A stretch of DNA of 64,000 nucleotides. Source: Cerioporus squamosus. Its lineage: Eukaryota > Basidiomycota > Agaricomycetes > Polyporales > Polyporaceae. The notes under the pieces are model-generated. The model searched no databases and had not been told where the DNA came from. It was given only the letters and a program-made list of their open reading frames with translations. The position numbers and the translations under genes were made by a program. The stretch's first letter is position 1. The number at the start of each line of letters is the position of its first letter. Shown one piece after another: positions 34,904 to 47,639 of the stretch. Location of the stretch: contig JABYQS010000001.1 in assembly GCA_022592435.1 (NCBI GenBank), positions 124,001-188,000 on the forward strand, written 5' to 3'.

Positions 34904-36450
34904 ATGTTGTCCCTCACAAGGACCTTGTTCCGCAGAACCATGGCCACCGTAGCTGCTGAAGGTAACATCACGCTCACCGCAGAGGGCGCCGTTTCCATTC
35001 CTTATAACATCCTCGTACGTTCCCCGCTGTCGCTCACGGCCTCTATCGGTCAGTGGTGATCAGTGCAGAGACGGTTAAACGGCACTGACCTTAAGCACAG
35101 AGAAGGCATTTGGGTCTCACCGGACAGTCTGGGGATAGTCATTGTCCGCGACCTGCCTCCCACGTATGCCCCGGCTCGGGAGAGACTGCTCAAGCTCGCA
35201 TACCGCTTTGCGAACCTTGATCCCAGTGTCCGAGAGCGGTACGCAGACCCCAAGAGCAGATACAGGTAGAGGTCCAAGCTTCCAAAATCTCGGATAGTTC
35301 TGACTGCTTCCTCAGTTTCGGTTGGTCTCATGGTAAGGTGGGTGAGCTTTGTCCGGGTCATTGCTGTCGAGTGGGTTCTCAAGCCCATATCTCAACCAGG
35401 AGATTATGAACGGGAAACCAGGTAGGAGATGAACGATATGCATATCACACGCCTTCCAACCGGTCTTGGCAGATACCATGAAGGGATCTTACTACGCCAA
35501 TCCCGTGTTGGACGAGCCGACCGTCTCTGCTGAGCTAAAGCAAGCGTATCCCGAGTACTACGGGAAGAACATCTGTGCGTTAGGGCTGTTCTCAGCGTAT
35601 GCAGAAAGTAATAGAGAATACTAGGGCCCAACGATACTGCGGAAGTTGCGGATTTTGAAGAAGCGTTCAAGGACCTGGGACGGTAGGGATGACCCGAGCA
35701 CGCACGGTACATCTGACTGACCAGTGGATCTCGTCGCCCAGCTTCGTCTTCAAGGTCGGCTGTCAGCTTGCTGTAGCGTGTCAGCCCTTCGGTGAGGTCC
35801 TCAGGAAGCTCAGCATGTTGTTCCACGCTCATCTTGCCTCCCCAGCATCATCCTATCTATCGGATTCCTCACTGTCACTGGCCAAGTTGATCAGCTCCTC
35901 GCAGACTGTCAAAGCTCGGCTGCTGCACTACTTCCCACCTTCCCCGGAGAACCCCCTTCCTGCGGAAGATGAGGCGATTGACAGCTGGTGTGGCTTCCAC
36001 CTGGACCACTCTCTCCTCACAGGATTGTGCTCGGTAGGTCATCCGTTTCGCTTGATTAACCCATCGCTCACAATCCACCAACAGGCCATGTACCTGCACC
36101 GAGAGCCTACCGGGGAACCCACCATCGTCCAGTCTTCCTCACCTACCTCCGGCCTCTACATCCGCACTCGCGGGGGAACCCTCACCAAGGTCTCTATTCC
36201 AGCAGACTGCCTCGCATTCCAGACCGGCGAAGCACTCGAGCTCGCAACCGCAGGCAAGCTGCGCGCCACGCCGCACTGTGTGCGGGTCGGTGCGGCACCG
36301 GACGCGGAGAGCATCTCGCGCGAGACGTTCGCGCTGTTCATGCAGCCGAACGTCGACCAGCAGCTCTCTGCAACGGAGAACTTCGGGCAGTTCAGCAAGC
36401 GGATATTCGACGAGCACTACAAAGACGACGGAGCGGGAGCGTCGATGTAG
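34904..36450 (+). CDS. 2-oxoglutarate/Fe(II) oxygenase (clavaminate synthase-like), role unknown
   Basis: Predicted non-haem iron dioxygenase of the isopenicillin-N-synthase-like class found in many fungi; the substrate is unknown. I start at the ATG at 34904 (MLSLTRTLFRRTMATVAAEG), whose Arg-rich, acid-poor beginning could target mitochondria; an internal Met at 34940 is an alternative. Exon 1 ends at 35014, the next begins at 35096, and six or so short introns follow. Key parts: IVRDLPPTYAPARERLLKLAYR; YSFGWSHGKEIMNGKPDTMKGSYYANP; WCGFHLDHSLLTGL, where His-x-Asp is the likely metal pair; and LAFQTGEALELATAGKLRATPHCVR, which carries the distal His and the 2OG-binding basic residue. Stop 36448-36450. 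No linked biosynthetic genes, so a housekeeping role is more likely than secondary metabolism. Confidence 0.85.
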
Positions 36451-36645
36451 GCAAGGAACTATTGCATATACGAGTCCAGACGAGAGTAAATAGCGGTGAT
36501 GGTACAGTAGGGTGAATATACAGATGAACAGCGGCATCTACAAGATATACAAAGACTGCGGTAAGGGAGCGGGGGCATTGCAAGGTCGTGACGTGGGTGT
36601 GTTAGATAATGCATAAGGTTCGGGGCATCTAGGCCGAGGCATATG

Positions 36646-39600
36646 TTAAGTTGAAGAGTGCGAATCATGAGAGGGCTCGTCCGAATCTGAGATGACGCTC
36701 CAATCACTGACGGCGCCGGAGGCAGACCAGCTGGGGCTGGGATGCTCGGGTGGCGATGAAGAGGCAGGATAATCGCGGATAGTGGCATGCTCGGCGTCGA
36801 AGTACTCGTCGTGTTCCGTATTGCGGCTTGCGGCCCCCTTAATGAGCGAGCGGGCATACTCCATATCACGGTAGATCGCTTCGATGGCAGTGGCGACACC
36901 GTTCTCCTACACAGAATATGAGTTGTGCGTCCCAGTTGAGGTGTAGGGGTCCTGGAACATACCGATCTTATCTGCTCACCAACCAGCTTCGCTCTGTCAA
37001 TGAGCTTCTGGTTGGTGGTAGCCTCGTGCAATGCCTGCGCGAGACTGTCCACAGTCAACTTGCGCACGGCAGCGCCGATACCAAGAGCTTCAACACGGTC
37101 AGCCCAGAAGAACTGATCGCCGAAGAATGGCCTGATGATGGTAGGGATCCCCGCTGCGCTTGGTGGTGAGCAAGCATATCGCCCGGGAAAGGCTAGGACT
37201 TACCACGCAAGCTGGCACCAGTCGTCCCCGCACCACCATGATGACAAGCTGCATCGATCTGCTTGAAAAGCCAGTCGTGAGGGATAGACGATATGGGGTA
37301 GATTTGCCTCGGAAGCGGTTCTTCTGGCTCAGTCTGCGCTGGGGCATTCTTCACGAGACGGTCTGACCAGCCCTTGGACAGAATGGCATACACGCCACTC
37401 TCAACAATAGCGTCAATGACACAGCGTGTCATAGGCCTTCGGATCCGGTACGACGATACTGCCGAACCCGATGTAGACCACCTTCTTGTTGGCTTTGCGC
37501 GCCTCGTCCATGAACTCCAGCAGATCTTGTGGGGGTTCCCACTTCTTCGAGCTCACGTCAGCATCGTCGAGGAACCAGTATCCTACAACGCTGTGAGTCA
37601 GGCGACCACGAGAGAGTTCCACACCACTCACCAGTCACACGAATCCATTCGGGCCAGTCAAGTGGGGGCGGAACGATTGTAGGACTGAAGTTGTAGAGGA
37701 ACGGGATCTTGTGAGGTTCCATCTTATCTAAGCTTGTGCCTGCGAGCCCCAATGTGTTCCTCCGCCAGCGATTGATCTGTCCAGCTGTTCCTCGCCAGAA
37801 GACCTGGTCAAAGAGAACATACGTCTACGGGCAAAGTACGTGTGTGAGTGTACATCCACGTAAGCTATACGAGTGATCCTCACCATGTAGTTATAGTTGC
37901 CTCCCATCTGCAGGGCGTTGTAAGTACTAGCATGCTACCCGCACGGTAGAAGTCGTACCTTATGTTCGGGAACGGCAAATGCATGTGGATATGCTCTGAC
38001 ACGACGATGAATATGCGATACTCAACACCATGAAGGGGGTTCCACGCTCACCGTGTCCTCGACCAAGTCATGGTAAATGCTCGGAAATAAGGGATCTTCA
38101 ACGCCTCGGCGATATGGTACCCAGCCATCGCACTAGGGCTCTCGACAAGAACATCCGTGCCCTGGCACGCCTCCCAGGATGTCTTGAGCAGGTCGTCTAT
38201 CCAACCGCGGAACTGCATCTCATGTTGGCACTCTGCCGCACAAATAAAACCAAGACACTCACCTTCTGCACACCCTCCTTCAGGAACGCCACGGTGAACG
38301 TCCCATTCTCGACACAGATTCGCATCAGCTCCGCAGGGTCACCGCCGACGTAGCCAAACTCGATCCCATGCGACTCCACCCACTCCTTGAACTCGCCATG
38401 CGTCGCGATGCGCACGCGATGCCCGTCCGCCATGAGACCTTTCGCGAGCGCGATGTACGGCTGCACGTCGCCACGCGAGCCGATGGTGAGGAAGGTGAAG
38501 TGCAGCGACCTGTCCGGCTTGAAGGAGAGGAAAGTGGATGATTGCGACGTGAACATGTGCGCCGGGGCAGACTCCGTTGAGCTGGCCCGCGACTCGCTCA
38601 TGTTCAGCGTGTCCCGAGGACCAAACTCCTCCAAGATGAGCGCTTCGTGACGTGTGTCCGTCGAGGTGGAAGCCTTCGAGTCGCCAGACGTTGTCCGATG
38701 ACGGACCGCCTCCAGCTGCTTCTGGATGACTCTGAAAAACGCGTCACGTCGCCCTTCATCGACGAACTCGAAGAATAGCTCCTCGTGGCCCTTCACGATC
38801 ACAACTAGACCATGATGACCGAACCGGAAAGACTTCTGTTTCTCTGTCGCCAGGATGTCCTTGAGCGGGAGCATCATCTTTGGGTACTGTCAGTGGTGGA
38901 GGCGAGCATAAACTTGCACCAGCACATACCCGAGTTCTCGAGGTCAGAGGCCCGCTAGACTTGAAGCAAAAGTAGTTGTCCGACACATACAGATGTCCGT
39001 ACATTGGCAGCAACCGGAACAAGAAACCTGAGAAGACTGGATGCGGCAGAGTCAAACAACGTCACATTATGTATGAGGGGATTGCACTCACCACCAAGCA
39101 GGTTCTCCTTCTCATCGAATGCAAATGCTTGACGGAACTTCTCCGCGGTCTCCTCGTCGACGGTCGTCTCCGGCATCTCAAGAATACTGAAGTACCCGAA
39201 GTCGCCGCTAATTGACGTACTGGTTGTCGGCCTGCTTGACGAGGACGCACGGGAAGACACGACTTCGGTGACCGTAGGTAATGATTGTGGAGGCGATGTC
39301 GCAGCATGCTCCATGATCGGGCGCGAGGGTATCGATGGGGTCCCAAAAAAGCTGCGAGAAGGCACGCGCAGCCAAGACGGCATCGAAGGCATACCGACGG
39401 ACCAGCCACTACTACCAGCGGACGCCGACAAGGGGGCTGACCCATGGCTGTCTATAGTCGAGGCGGATGTCGAGGGAGGGTAGGTGTGGTAGGAGGCAGT
39501 GGGTATTGTCAGACTCGAGGTCGAAGAGGGGATAGGAGAGGGGCGCCCCGAGGGCTCACCTTCGCTGGGGGAGGTGGTCCCAGAGTGGGTCGCGGGCACG

Positions 39601-41841
39601 AACGATGAGCCACTCTTCTTCACAATATGCGTGAACTCCTCGTTCGCGTCGCGTTCCCCCGGTGCGCTGGCTGAGCGACTCAGCGGTAGCGTCTCTTGGA
39701 GCGGTCTCAGGAAGGACGTCAGCCGGAACGGCGATGGCTTGGCTGGCCCTTCAGCCTGTGGGCTGGAGACAGGACGATCAACCGGAAGAGGCCGGGGACC
39801 AGCCGTGGTGTCAACTACAATGGGAAGGTCTTGTGCAGATGGTGTCAAGCGGTATGCGCGGACTGCATCGCGGATCTGCTCCAGCGCCAATGGGAGGTCT
39901 TGGAAGTAGGCGAAGAAGTACGAGTCCAGTGCGAGGTCCGAGTTCTTGTCCTGCACTTTAATCTCGATGGTCTCACTGAAATCCATCGCACTCGACTTCT
40001 CGACATCCACGACGGCGGTGTACGGAATAGCAATCTGCGTTGGATGTTAACGGGCGAGTACTGTCGAGAATACGGGAATACATGCCTTGATGCTGTCACC
40101 CATATTCTGGGCCTTCAGCATGACCCTCCGAATAGCCTTCACCCACTCGTCCCGGCTGGGTACTGAGTCCGCGGCAAGTCGAATAGACTTCTGTGTCGTC
40201 CTAAGGCGGATGTCCTTCGGGCCCACGGGTTCGCAGCTGATGGCATACCGGAGGTCTACAACGCCGTGCGGGAAGTATGGGTCCTAGGAAGCATAAGCCA
40301 AATGTCGCCATTGCCAAGGGACGGGGGGGGGGGGGCATACCGAAGAGGACTGGTACCATGACAACACGTCATTCTTCAAAATAAACCAGTGCCTTATCCA
40401 CCGCTTGGTCCGTTGCGCCTTCTTGAACAGAGATCCTGACTTCAACACCTGATCCTCTCGCGATGGCAAGTGTGCAAAGAAGCAGATGTATGCGTCGGTG
40501 AGATACATGTAGCCCTGCAATACTGAGTACCACTTCAGTGATGTTGTCCCGTCCAAGCTATTCCAGGTACTCACAGACTGATCGGAGTAGCCAACAAGGC
40601 ATCTCTTCATACAGGTTTAGTTTGCGGTATGGAGAGAACGAGTAATAGTAACGCTCACCTGCTACAACCTCATTGATGTTGTCTAGCTCGAAGACATCTC
40701 GGAGCTTCTCCGCCAGTTGCGCCCGTCGATTTTGCCGCACAGTAGCCATACTGCCCGAGCGGCTCGCTCTCCGGTCGCTCGCAGTACTGGCAGGGACATC
40801 TGGGATCGAGTTGTCCAAGTCGGGGATTGTCTCGGGCGAGATACGACCGGAGTGGCTAGGACCAGTGATGTTTCCTCCATGTGCGGGCTCAAAGTCACCC
40901 TCGGTATCTTCGTCCGATACGGGGGACTCATCAGGCCTAGGGGTGTCCTCGGTGTCAGATAGGCTCGGAAGGTCCGGGGTCTTCGCTGCGCGGTACGAGG
41001 ACGCTGAAGGGTCACCCCTTCTGATGCGCGCAAGGGGCCGATATATGGCGTGGATAGACGAAGTGAGGCGGTTCACTAGGGTACATTAGGACAGTGTGAC
41101 AGCGCGTCTGCGGGGACCTCACCTCTCTCGTCTCCATCGCTCTCGGTTTCTACAGGGGCGGTGACATCGTGGTTCATGTATTCATCGTCGTTATCCTGGT
41201 CTTCCGCCCATGGTACTGCTTGCAGCGCCTGGATGATAGTTTGTGTACCGGCGTGCATCTAAAGCAACGATTCACTTCGCTATGGCATCAAACACATGCT
41301 AGACGTTCTAAACAAACGTACTGATCGGAAGCCTGGAAAGACGCGGCTCTCAGAATGACTGGGCCCCAAGGAGGGCGAGCTGGGTGTAATGAACGGGGAT
41401 TCATCCTCTCCAGTCGCGCCGGACACGCGAGGGTGCTTCCGAGGAGAGAGGGGTGGCGAAGACGGAGGTGAGGACAAGACTTGTGAGCGCGAAATGGGTT
41501 GCTCTCCTAGGGTGGTGATATGGTTACGACTTCCTTCGTCAGATCACGAGGACTGGGATTGACCCACCATCGGTCTGCCGTTCCTTGCCCTTCCCTCTAG
41601 TAAGGCTGAACATGCGTCTATGGCCTGTTGGAGGCAAGGCCGGTTGGCTCTGGGAGAGCAAGGACTTTCCCCGGACGAGCCTGTCTGCAGTCTTGTCCAT
41701 CGCGCGTTTCACTACTCCGCCCTTGGTGTCTATGACGGTCTCTCCGGAGGCGGACGAGTGAGAGGCGGGACGCGAGACTACGACAGTGGGGATCGCTTCT
41801 GGGGTCGCGGGTGGATTATCAGCTTGTCCGTCTGGGGCCAT
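36646..41841 (-). CDS. ATG26: Sterol 3-beta-glucosyltransferase ATG26/UGT51
   Basis: Membrane-peripheral UDP-glucose:sterol glucosyltransferase that makes steryl glucosides; in some yeasts it is needed for pexophagy. The ATG at 41841 gives [20 protein letters not shown]. Domain order is the full ATG26 set: disordered N-terminus, GRAM 1 ([13 protein letters not shown] .. [19 protein letters not shown], about 40670-40470), PH domain ([20 protein letters not shown] .. RRVMLKA, about 40440-40110), a long Ser/Pro-rich linker, GRAM 2 ([19 protein letters not shown]), then the GT1 domain from [20 protein letters not shown] (about 38500). The UDP-sugar binding motif is [20 protein letters not shown] followed by [15 protein letters not shown]. 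The tail ends SHDSHSST, stop at 36646-36648. Many short introns, one holding a G13/C13 run. Divergent from the SUR7-like gene. Confidence 0.94.
40323..40335 (+). repeat. Homopolymer of 13 G inside an ATG26 intron
   Basis: Thirteen consecutive G on the plus strand, so 13 C on the coding strand, starting just after the splice donor gtatg. It does not affect coding but is a likely site of length variation and sequencing error. Confidence 0.9.
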
Positions 41842-42216
41842 GGGCGGCGAGGCTTATACGATGAAGACAGAGAAGGAGACTGGGAACCGCACAAAGAAGG
41901 CGAAATGTGGAATAAGAGCGCGTCGGTCAGAGAGGCATAGCTGGAGGACTGAGGCTGCGGGGAACGCGAGTCCGCGACACACGCACGCTACAGGCGATAA
42001 CAGGCGCCAACGGTACGCGACCCTGGGAATTGCCCGATTTGGCAACCGAGAGTGGTCCAAGTTGAAGCAGGTGACTTTGAAGACACAGCGGCGCGCACGT
42101 CGCGTCAGGATCCCTCGAGGCTCTCTCGCCCGTTCATTTCGTCCGCCATAGACCTGGATACCCTTCTTCTCCCTCCCATCTCTCTGCGCCCCTTCGTATA
42201 CCATGCGCGGCGAAAT
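41842..42216. promoter_or_regulatory. Divergent promoter between ATG26 and SUR7-like genes
   Basis: About 375 bases between opposite start codons. A CT-rich stretch at 42163-42190 precedes the SUR7-like start. No further element is distinct enough to name. Confidence 0.55.
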
Positions 42217-43332
42217 ATGCATCGGCTCCGCATCCGTACTCTCGTAAGTATTCCGACACTGCGCGCGGCCTGGCGCGTGTTTGTTCAGTTCCGTTCGGTG
42301 ACTAACCCGGACGCATGGCGAAGCTTCGCAGCGTTGGTTATGCTCATTTTCGTGCATGTGAGTGCTCGTCTCATCTTCCTGATAATTGTTATCTCGCGCT
42401 TACACGTTGCCGGTGTCAAGGTCGGCCAAATCAACACCTCGACTGTACCGCGAGGCATATCCATGGTGATTTAAGACAGCGCACGACGTGAGAGGCATTG
42501 GGGTTGACGCGTGAGCTACGCAGGTTCAGGTGAACGTGTCCGGATATGGGTGCGTCTTTAGCTGCTCCGCAAGACAATAACCGGTTCTCATCTTCGATAG
42601 ACAAGGCCTCGCCGTTGCGCTAGGTGACCCGATCGAAGGGCTCTACACAGACAACGCTTCCGCGCCCCTCGAGGACAGGCAAGGTCTCCGGCAACTCTAC
42701 AAGTTCGGGTTGTATTCCCACTGTGGCTATATCAATGGCTCGCACGGAATCTGCTCGAATGAATCTGCAGCGAATAGGTTCGAGCCGCTCATGGTCATCA
42801 CGGCCGACATGCTCGCGAACTACACCCAGTTCACGGACGCAATCATCACGCAAGGGACATTCATAGACTCCGACTATCTGGGTGATTTCACGAATGGCGC
42901 GTACTACCTCGTCCTCATTGGCACCGTCGCGACTGCATTGGCCCTCATCACGTACGTCGCGCAACTGGCCTCCAAGATTTGCTTATTGGCTCATGAGTCG
43001 CAGAGGCTTCCTGAAGCACACTTTCCTGTTCCTGCTATCCACAGCGTTCGCTATCATTGGAGCACTGGCGCTGCTCATTGGGGCGACTATATGGACGGTG
43101 ATGATTGAAAAGTGCAAGAGCGTCAACAACATCATGGTCGGTACGGCAGGCTCACAGGTGCCCTTGGGCATATTCGTCTCGACTGGAAGTGCCCTCTTCC
43201 TCCTCTGGGCCTCCTGGGCATGTCTGTTGGTGTCCGTATTGCCGTACATGATCAGGTGTGTTGAATATGTGAGTAGACTTGGCGCATATTCACTGACATC
43301 ACTCCTGTAGTTGCTGCACGTATCGTGGATGA
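42217..43332 (+). CDS. SUR7/PalI family tetraspan membrane protein
   Basis: Predicted plasma-membrane protein of the SUR7/PalI (RIM9) family; relatives sit in eisosome-type cortical patches or act in ambient-pH signalling. Exons 42217-42465, 42524-42549, 42601-42951, 43004-43255 and 43311-43332 give 299 residues with consistent phases. TM1 is SFAALVMLIFVHVS..IFLIIVI, followed by the family-type extracellular region VGQINTSTVPRG, VQVNVSGYG, and the CG..C pattern LYSHCGYINGSHGICSNES. Three later membrane segments are YYLVLIGTVATALALIT, FLFLLSTAFAIIGALALLIG and VSTGSALFLLWASWACLLVSVL. The last exon gives a short SCCTYRG tail. If the last intron is retained the stop is at 43310 instead. Exon 1 contains an optional 45-nt intron at 42244-42288 that keeps frame. 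Confidence 0.87.
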
Positions 43333-43867
43333 TGTGCGCACCCTACGCGTGCGCTGGACGCTCAAAGGACACCGTTCTTCACGAACTAACGAACAATGCT
43401 TGCTACGAGGACACTGCATATTTACGATCCTGTTATGTATTCCACGCTGTGTATATGAATGTCTATAGACTGCACATAGACGCAATTGCTCTGCGAAGTC
43501 CCGAGACAGCGCACCAAGGTCATAATTACCAGCAGCGAGCTGTGTTGAGGTTAAAGTAGTCCAAGAAGATGTCCGCAAAAGCCACGCAAGGGTCGATCTG
43601 AGTCTGACGCTCTACTAGTATCCGGGAGGGCCGGAAGTGCGCTCCGTTTGCGGGGTATGTTGGCCGGGGGCGGCCTTGGCAGCACCGCTCGGGAGGCGCC
43701 CTGGGCCTCGCTCTCAGTCGCTCTCGATCTCTATTAAGCCCAAAGTTTGGGCAAGGCCGGTTCCTATCCCTTCCCTTCATACTTATCCTCCCTCTTCCCT
43801 TTCTTCCTCGGAGGCCGCCCATCTCCTCCTCTCTTACGATCCTTCACGTCCCAGAGGCCTCTGAACC
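43333..43867. other. Intergenic region upstream of the GAS-like gene
   Basis: About 535 bases. The last 100 are CT-rich (e.g. cctccctcttccctttcttcctcgg, shortened here), suiting a highly expressed wall gene. No gene seen. Confidence 0.5.
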
Positions 43868-45887
43868 ATGTATTCCAAACAGCTCTCAAGACTGGCCGCA
43901 CTCGCCTCCGCCGTCCTCGTACTCGCGGCCGGTGCCCACGCACTCCAAAAGGTCTCCCGTGCAGGACGCTACCTTTACACCGACGATGGAAACCGGTTCT
44001 TCATTAAGGGTATCGCTTACCAGGAGCAAGGTACGCACGACGACGTCGGGCACTCTTAGTCGGGTGGAATGGATGCTGAGCTCGTGTTCTCTGATACAGG
44101 CCAAGCTTCTACGGATCCTAATAATCCATTCTCCGAACCCTCCACTTTCATTGACCCTCTCACCGACGGCTCTGCCTGCCAACGCGATATCCCATTCCTC
44201 AAGCAGCTCAGTGTGAACGCTGTTCGCATCTACAGCGTCAACTCATCCCTCAACCACGATGACTGCATGAAGGCCCTCAGCGATGCTGGCATTTACACCA
44301 TGTGCGTCGCTTCTGCGCCCGTTGACGAGTGGCTCGCTTACTAGCCCCTAGCATCGACCTTGCACTGCCCGTGAACGGTTCAATTGACCGCCTGAACCCC
44401 TCATGGACGACCAACCTGCTCGACCTCTACATTGGCACCATCGACGCGTTCAACAAGTACGACAACGTCCTCGCATACAACATCGGTAACGAGGTCATCG
44501 TCGACCCCACTGGGACCGGCGCAGCACCGTTCATAAAGGCGGCCGCCCGAGATGTCAGGTCATACCTGTGAGTGCGCTTGTCACAACCGCCTGACGCTCG
44601 CTCCAATGACTGATGGTCGCCCTACAAACGCGTGTGTATAGCAACTCCATCTCGTCGTCGGCTCTCGTGGGCTACGCTGCCATCGACGGCGACGACAACT
44701 GGGTTCTCCCTCTCGCGGAATATCTGTCCTGCGATCCCACGAACGCTAATTCGGGCTCGTCCGCTATTGACCTCTTCGGTCTGAACAACTAGTACGTCAG
44801 CTGCGCAGCACCTCCCTGTGAACACGCTGTATCCTGACCATTCCATGCCCTTCTGTGTTTCACAGCGAGTGGTGCGGTGACGATACCCCGTCGGCGTACA
44901 GCGGCAAGAACGGCGACTTTGCTGGCTACAATGTGCCCGCGTACTTCTCCGAGTTCGGCTGCGTCAAGCAGCCCCCGCGTCTCTGGACGGAAGTCGGCAC
45001 GATTTACAGCCAGCCCATGTCCGACATCTGGTCGGGCGGTATCGCGTTCAGCTACTTCCCCGCGGAGAGCAATGACGGCGAGTTTGGTATGGTCACCATC
45101 AACGGCAACACCGTCACGCCCAACGATGACTTCGGCCGCCTCCGCGACCAGTTCGGCAACGTGACGTTCCCGACGGTTCCCAGCAAGAGCGATGCAGGCT
45201 CCACCCAGTTCCCGAGCTGCCCGCCCCAGAACTCGACCTGGCTCGCGTCGAACACCCTCCCGCCGACGCCCAACGACGCCTCCTGCAAGTGCCTCGAGAG
45301 CACCCTGAGCTGCGTGTTCTCGCCCAAGACCACGAACACTAGCGCCATCGTCGGCTCGCTGCTCGACTTTGGCTGCTCATCGCTCGGCTCGGTCGGCGGT
45401 ACCTGCGACGACATCTCTGCCAACGGGACCACCGGCTCGTACGGCCGTGTTGCGTTCTGCGACCCCGGTAAGTCCGCTTTCCCGCTTACCCGCTTTCCGC
45501 CAATTCCATCATCCGGTCTGACGCATTCCTTTTCCAGACACGAAGCTCTCGTTTGTCATGAGCGAGTTCTACGAGCTCACGAACCGCGTCGCGACCTCGT
45601 GCGACTTCTCCGGCAACGCGACCATCAACCAGAACGCGCCCTCGTCCGTCTCGGGCGCGAACGCCGCCGCGAGCTCCTGCCTGTCCAACCCGTCCGCGAT
45701 CTTCACGCCCTCTGCGCCCGCGTCGACCTCGGGCGCGGCCGGCTCCACCGGCACCGGCGGCTCGAGCGGCGGGAACAACAACAACAACGGCGCGATCGGC
45801 CTCCTCGGCGGCAGCCCCCAGGCGCTGCTCGGCCTTGGGGTCGCGTTCGCGTTCAGCGTCCTCGGCTCGGTGCTCACTGTTGCGTGA
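43868..45887 (+). CDS. GPI-anchored 1,3-beta-glucanosyltransferase (GAS1/GEL, GH72 with X8 domain)
   Basis: Cell-surface enzyme that cuts and rejoins beta-1,3-glucan during wall assembly. Exons 43868-44030, 44100-44301, 44352-44567, 44642-44791, 44866-45467 and 45538-45887 sum to 560 residues, the family norm. Residues 1-26 are a signal peptide (AALASAVLVLAAGAHA). The GH72 domain follows: RFFIKGIAYQEQG, CQRDIPFLKQLSVNAVRIYSV, acid/base Glu in YNIGNEVI (about residue 160), nucleophile Glu in YFSEFGC (about 264), and FSYFPAESNDGEFG. A Cys-rich X8/CBM43 module comes next (SCKCLESTLSCVFSPK .. FGCSS .. CDDISANG). The end is Ser/Gly/Asn-rich with a hydrophobic tail (LLGLGVAFAFSVLGSVLTVA), a GPI signal whose attachment site is probably in the GNNNNNG area. 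Confidence 0.95.
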
Positions 45888-46650
45888 GCGGCGAGCGTTA
45901 GGCGCCGCTTCCCTGACGCGTTTGGACGTCGGAGTCGGTGGGAGGAGGCAGGTTCCCGGCATCTGGTTGATGTTCGGTCTGGGGCATGCTAGCCCCGCCC
46001 GGCACGAGCTGTACATAAGTAGGTCACTGTCGCCGTCGGTGTGAGTAACGACGGACGGCGTGGCCGGCGAGCGGTGGAGGCGGCAGAACGGACAGACTTG
46101 AGACTCTTTCTTGGATACTCACACCGTCACGCAGTAGTTAATTACCCAGTGCATAGTACTTGTATCTGCCTTCCTCGCGTCGTCGCAGGTGTATGTAACT
46201 ATTCTCTCATGGACTTCTTCTCTCTCATACCCTAGCATACCAGCCCCTCGGGGTCATTATATACTTTCCACAAACACCCTGCTGTGGTCGTTATCCATCT
46301 CCTTCCCGTAGGGTAAGTAAATCTTCCCGAGACGTGCGTGGTCGCACCTGGTCGCACTTCCCACAGATGCTGCGGGGTATGCGCATGCGAAGATGGAGAA
46401 CGTGCTTGACGAGCTCGCCCTCGGTCGGCGACCACAATCTGTGACTCGTCCTCGCTCTTTCATCTTTTCGCCGACGCCCTCGGAGCCGTCGAGGTTGCTC
46501 AAGATCGCCCTGAACGCGTGGACAGTTGTACCACGTTTTGACAGCATCCCCCCTGTCCATTCCCCCTGAGACGTCCCGCGCTAACTCCGAGAGCGCAATT
46601 CAGTTCTCTGCCACCCTCCGGCTTCTCAGATTCTAAGCGTTACGAGGGAT

Positions 46651-46680
46651 AGTCCGCCGGAATCCGCCGGAATCCGCCGC
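46651..46680 (+). repeat. Three tandem copies of a 10-base unit (aatccgccgg)
   Basis: agtccgccgg, aatccgccgg and aatccgccgc follow one another without gap. Confidence 0.85.
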
Positions 46681-47639
46681 CTGATGACGGACGATGGCGT
46701 CAATGCCTCTGCTCTTACTATTGTTATCCCAGTAAGCAGGTCGATCAAGGAATGATACACCCTGCTAATTACTCCGCTACCGCCCTCCCCGCCCCGCCAG
46801 CACGACAGCCCGCACGCCCTCCGCCACCCCGTATTGCCTTCAGGCCTCCCGCCACCGTCCTCTTCGTATTTTTCAGTAATTGTCGCATTCCTACTGCATG
46901 TTTCCACCTCGCTCCTATCATCATGACAATGCACCTCAATAGCAACGGCTTTGGTTACCATGAGTGCTTTTCAATGCTTACTTACTCTCAGCTGGTTGAA
47001 ACGGTCGTGTACGCCGTTGTCTCTCCACTAATGTGTGTACTATGCACCGAGATACCATGTACCGCTCTACTCGCTCATCACTGCGCCAGCACAGCGTCAT
47101 ACCCGTCCATCAATATCATATGCACAGAAAATCCATGCATCTCGCTATTAAACTAGACCCAGAGTGCACACCATGGTATGTCCTGGTGTTAAGGGGCTTA
47201 CAGGCCCTGCAGGTAGAATGGTATCCCGGAAGGCCAGCAGTGGTAACGGATCCAGGAAGGCCCGCAGGCTGCTAACACTCCCCGAAGGCCTGCCGGGGTC
47301 GACAGCATCCCGTCCAAGCTCTGCAGCTGCAACATTCTAGTCCATGCCCAGGGTACCCATTCCCGCAAGCTGCATGCAGGAAGTGCACATCATATTGCTC
47401 ATAAAGCTGTCTACGCCACTCCGCTGTTCCGACTGGTGTATGCCCGGCCTGTAGAGTGATCATACTCTCACTAGACTTTCCACCACAATGTTCAGTAAGT
47501 CGCCATACTCCCGCACCAGACAATGACTGATCCTCTGCCGCACTTATAGCACGATCAGTGTACGTGCCCTATAGGTAAGTACACATACTATGCCAAGCCA
47601 AATCTGCACGGCAATGGCTTTGAACTGTGCCTATACATC

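Noticed and set aside
46626..47156. Open frames on both strands in the gene-poor region
   Set aside because: They overlap each other, are rich in Pro/Arg/Ser, and include no motif or plausible splice structure.
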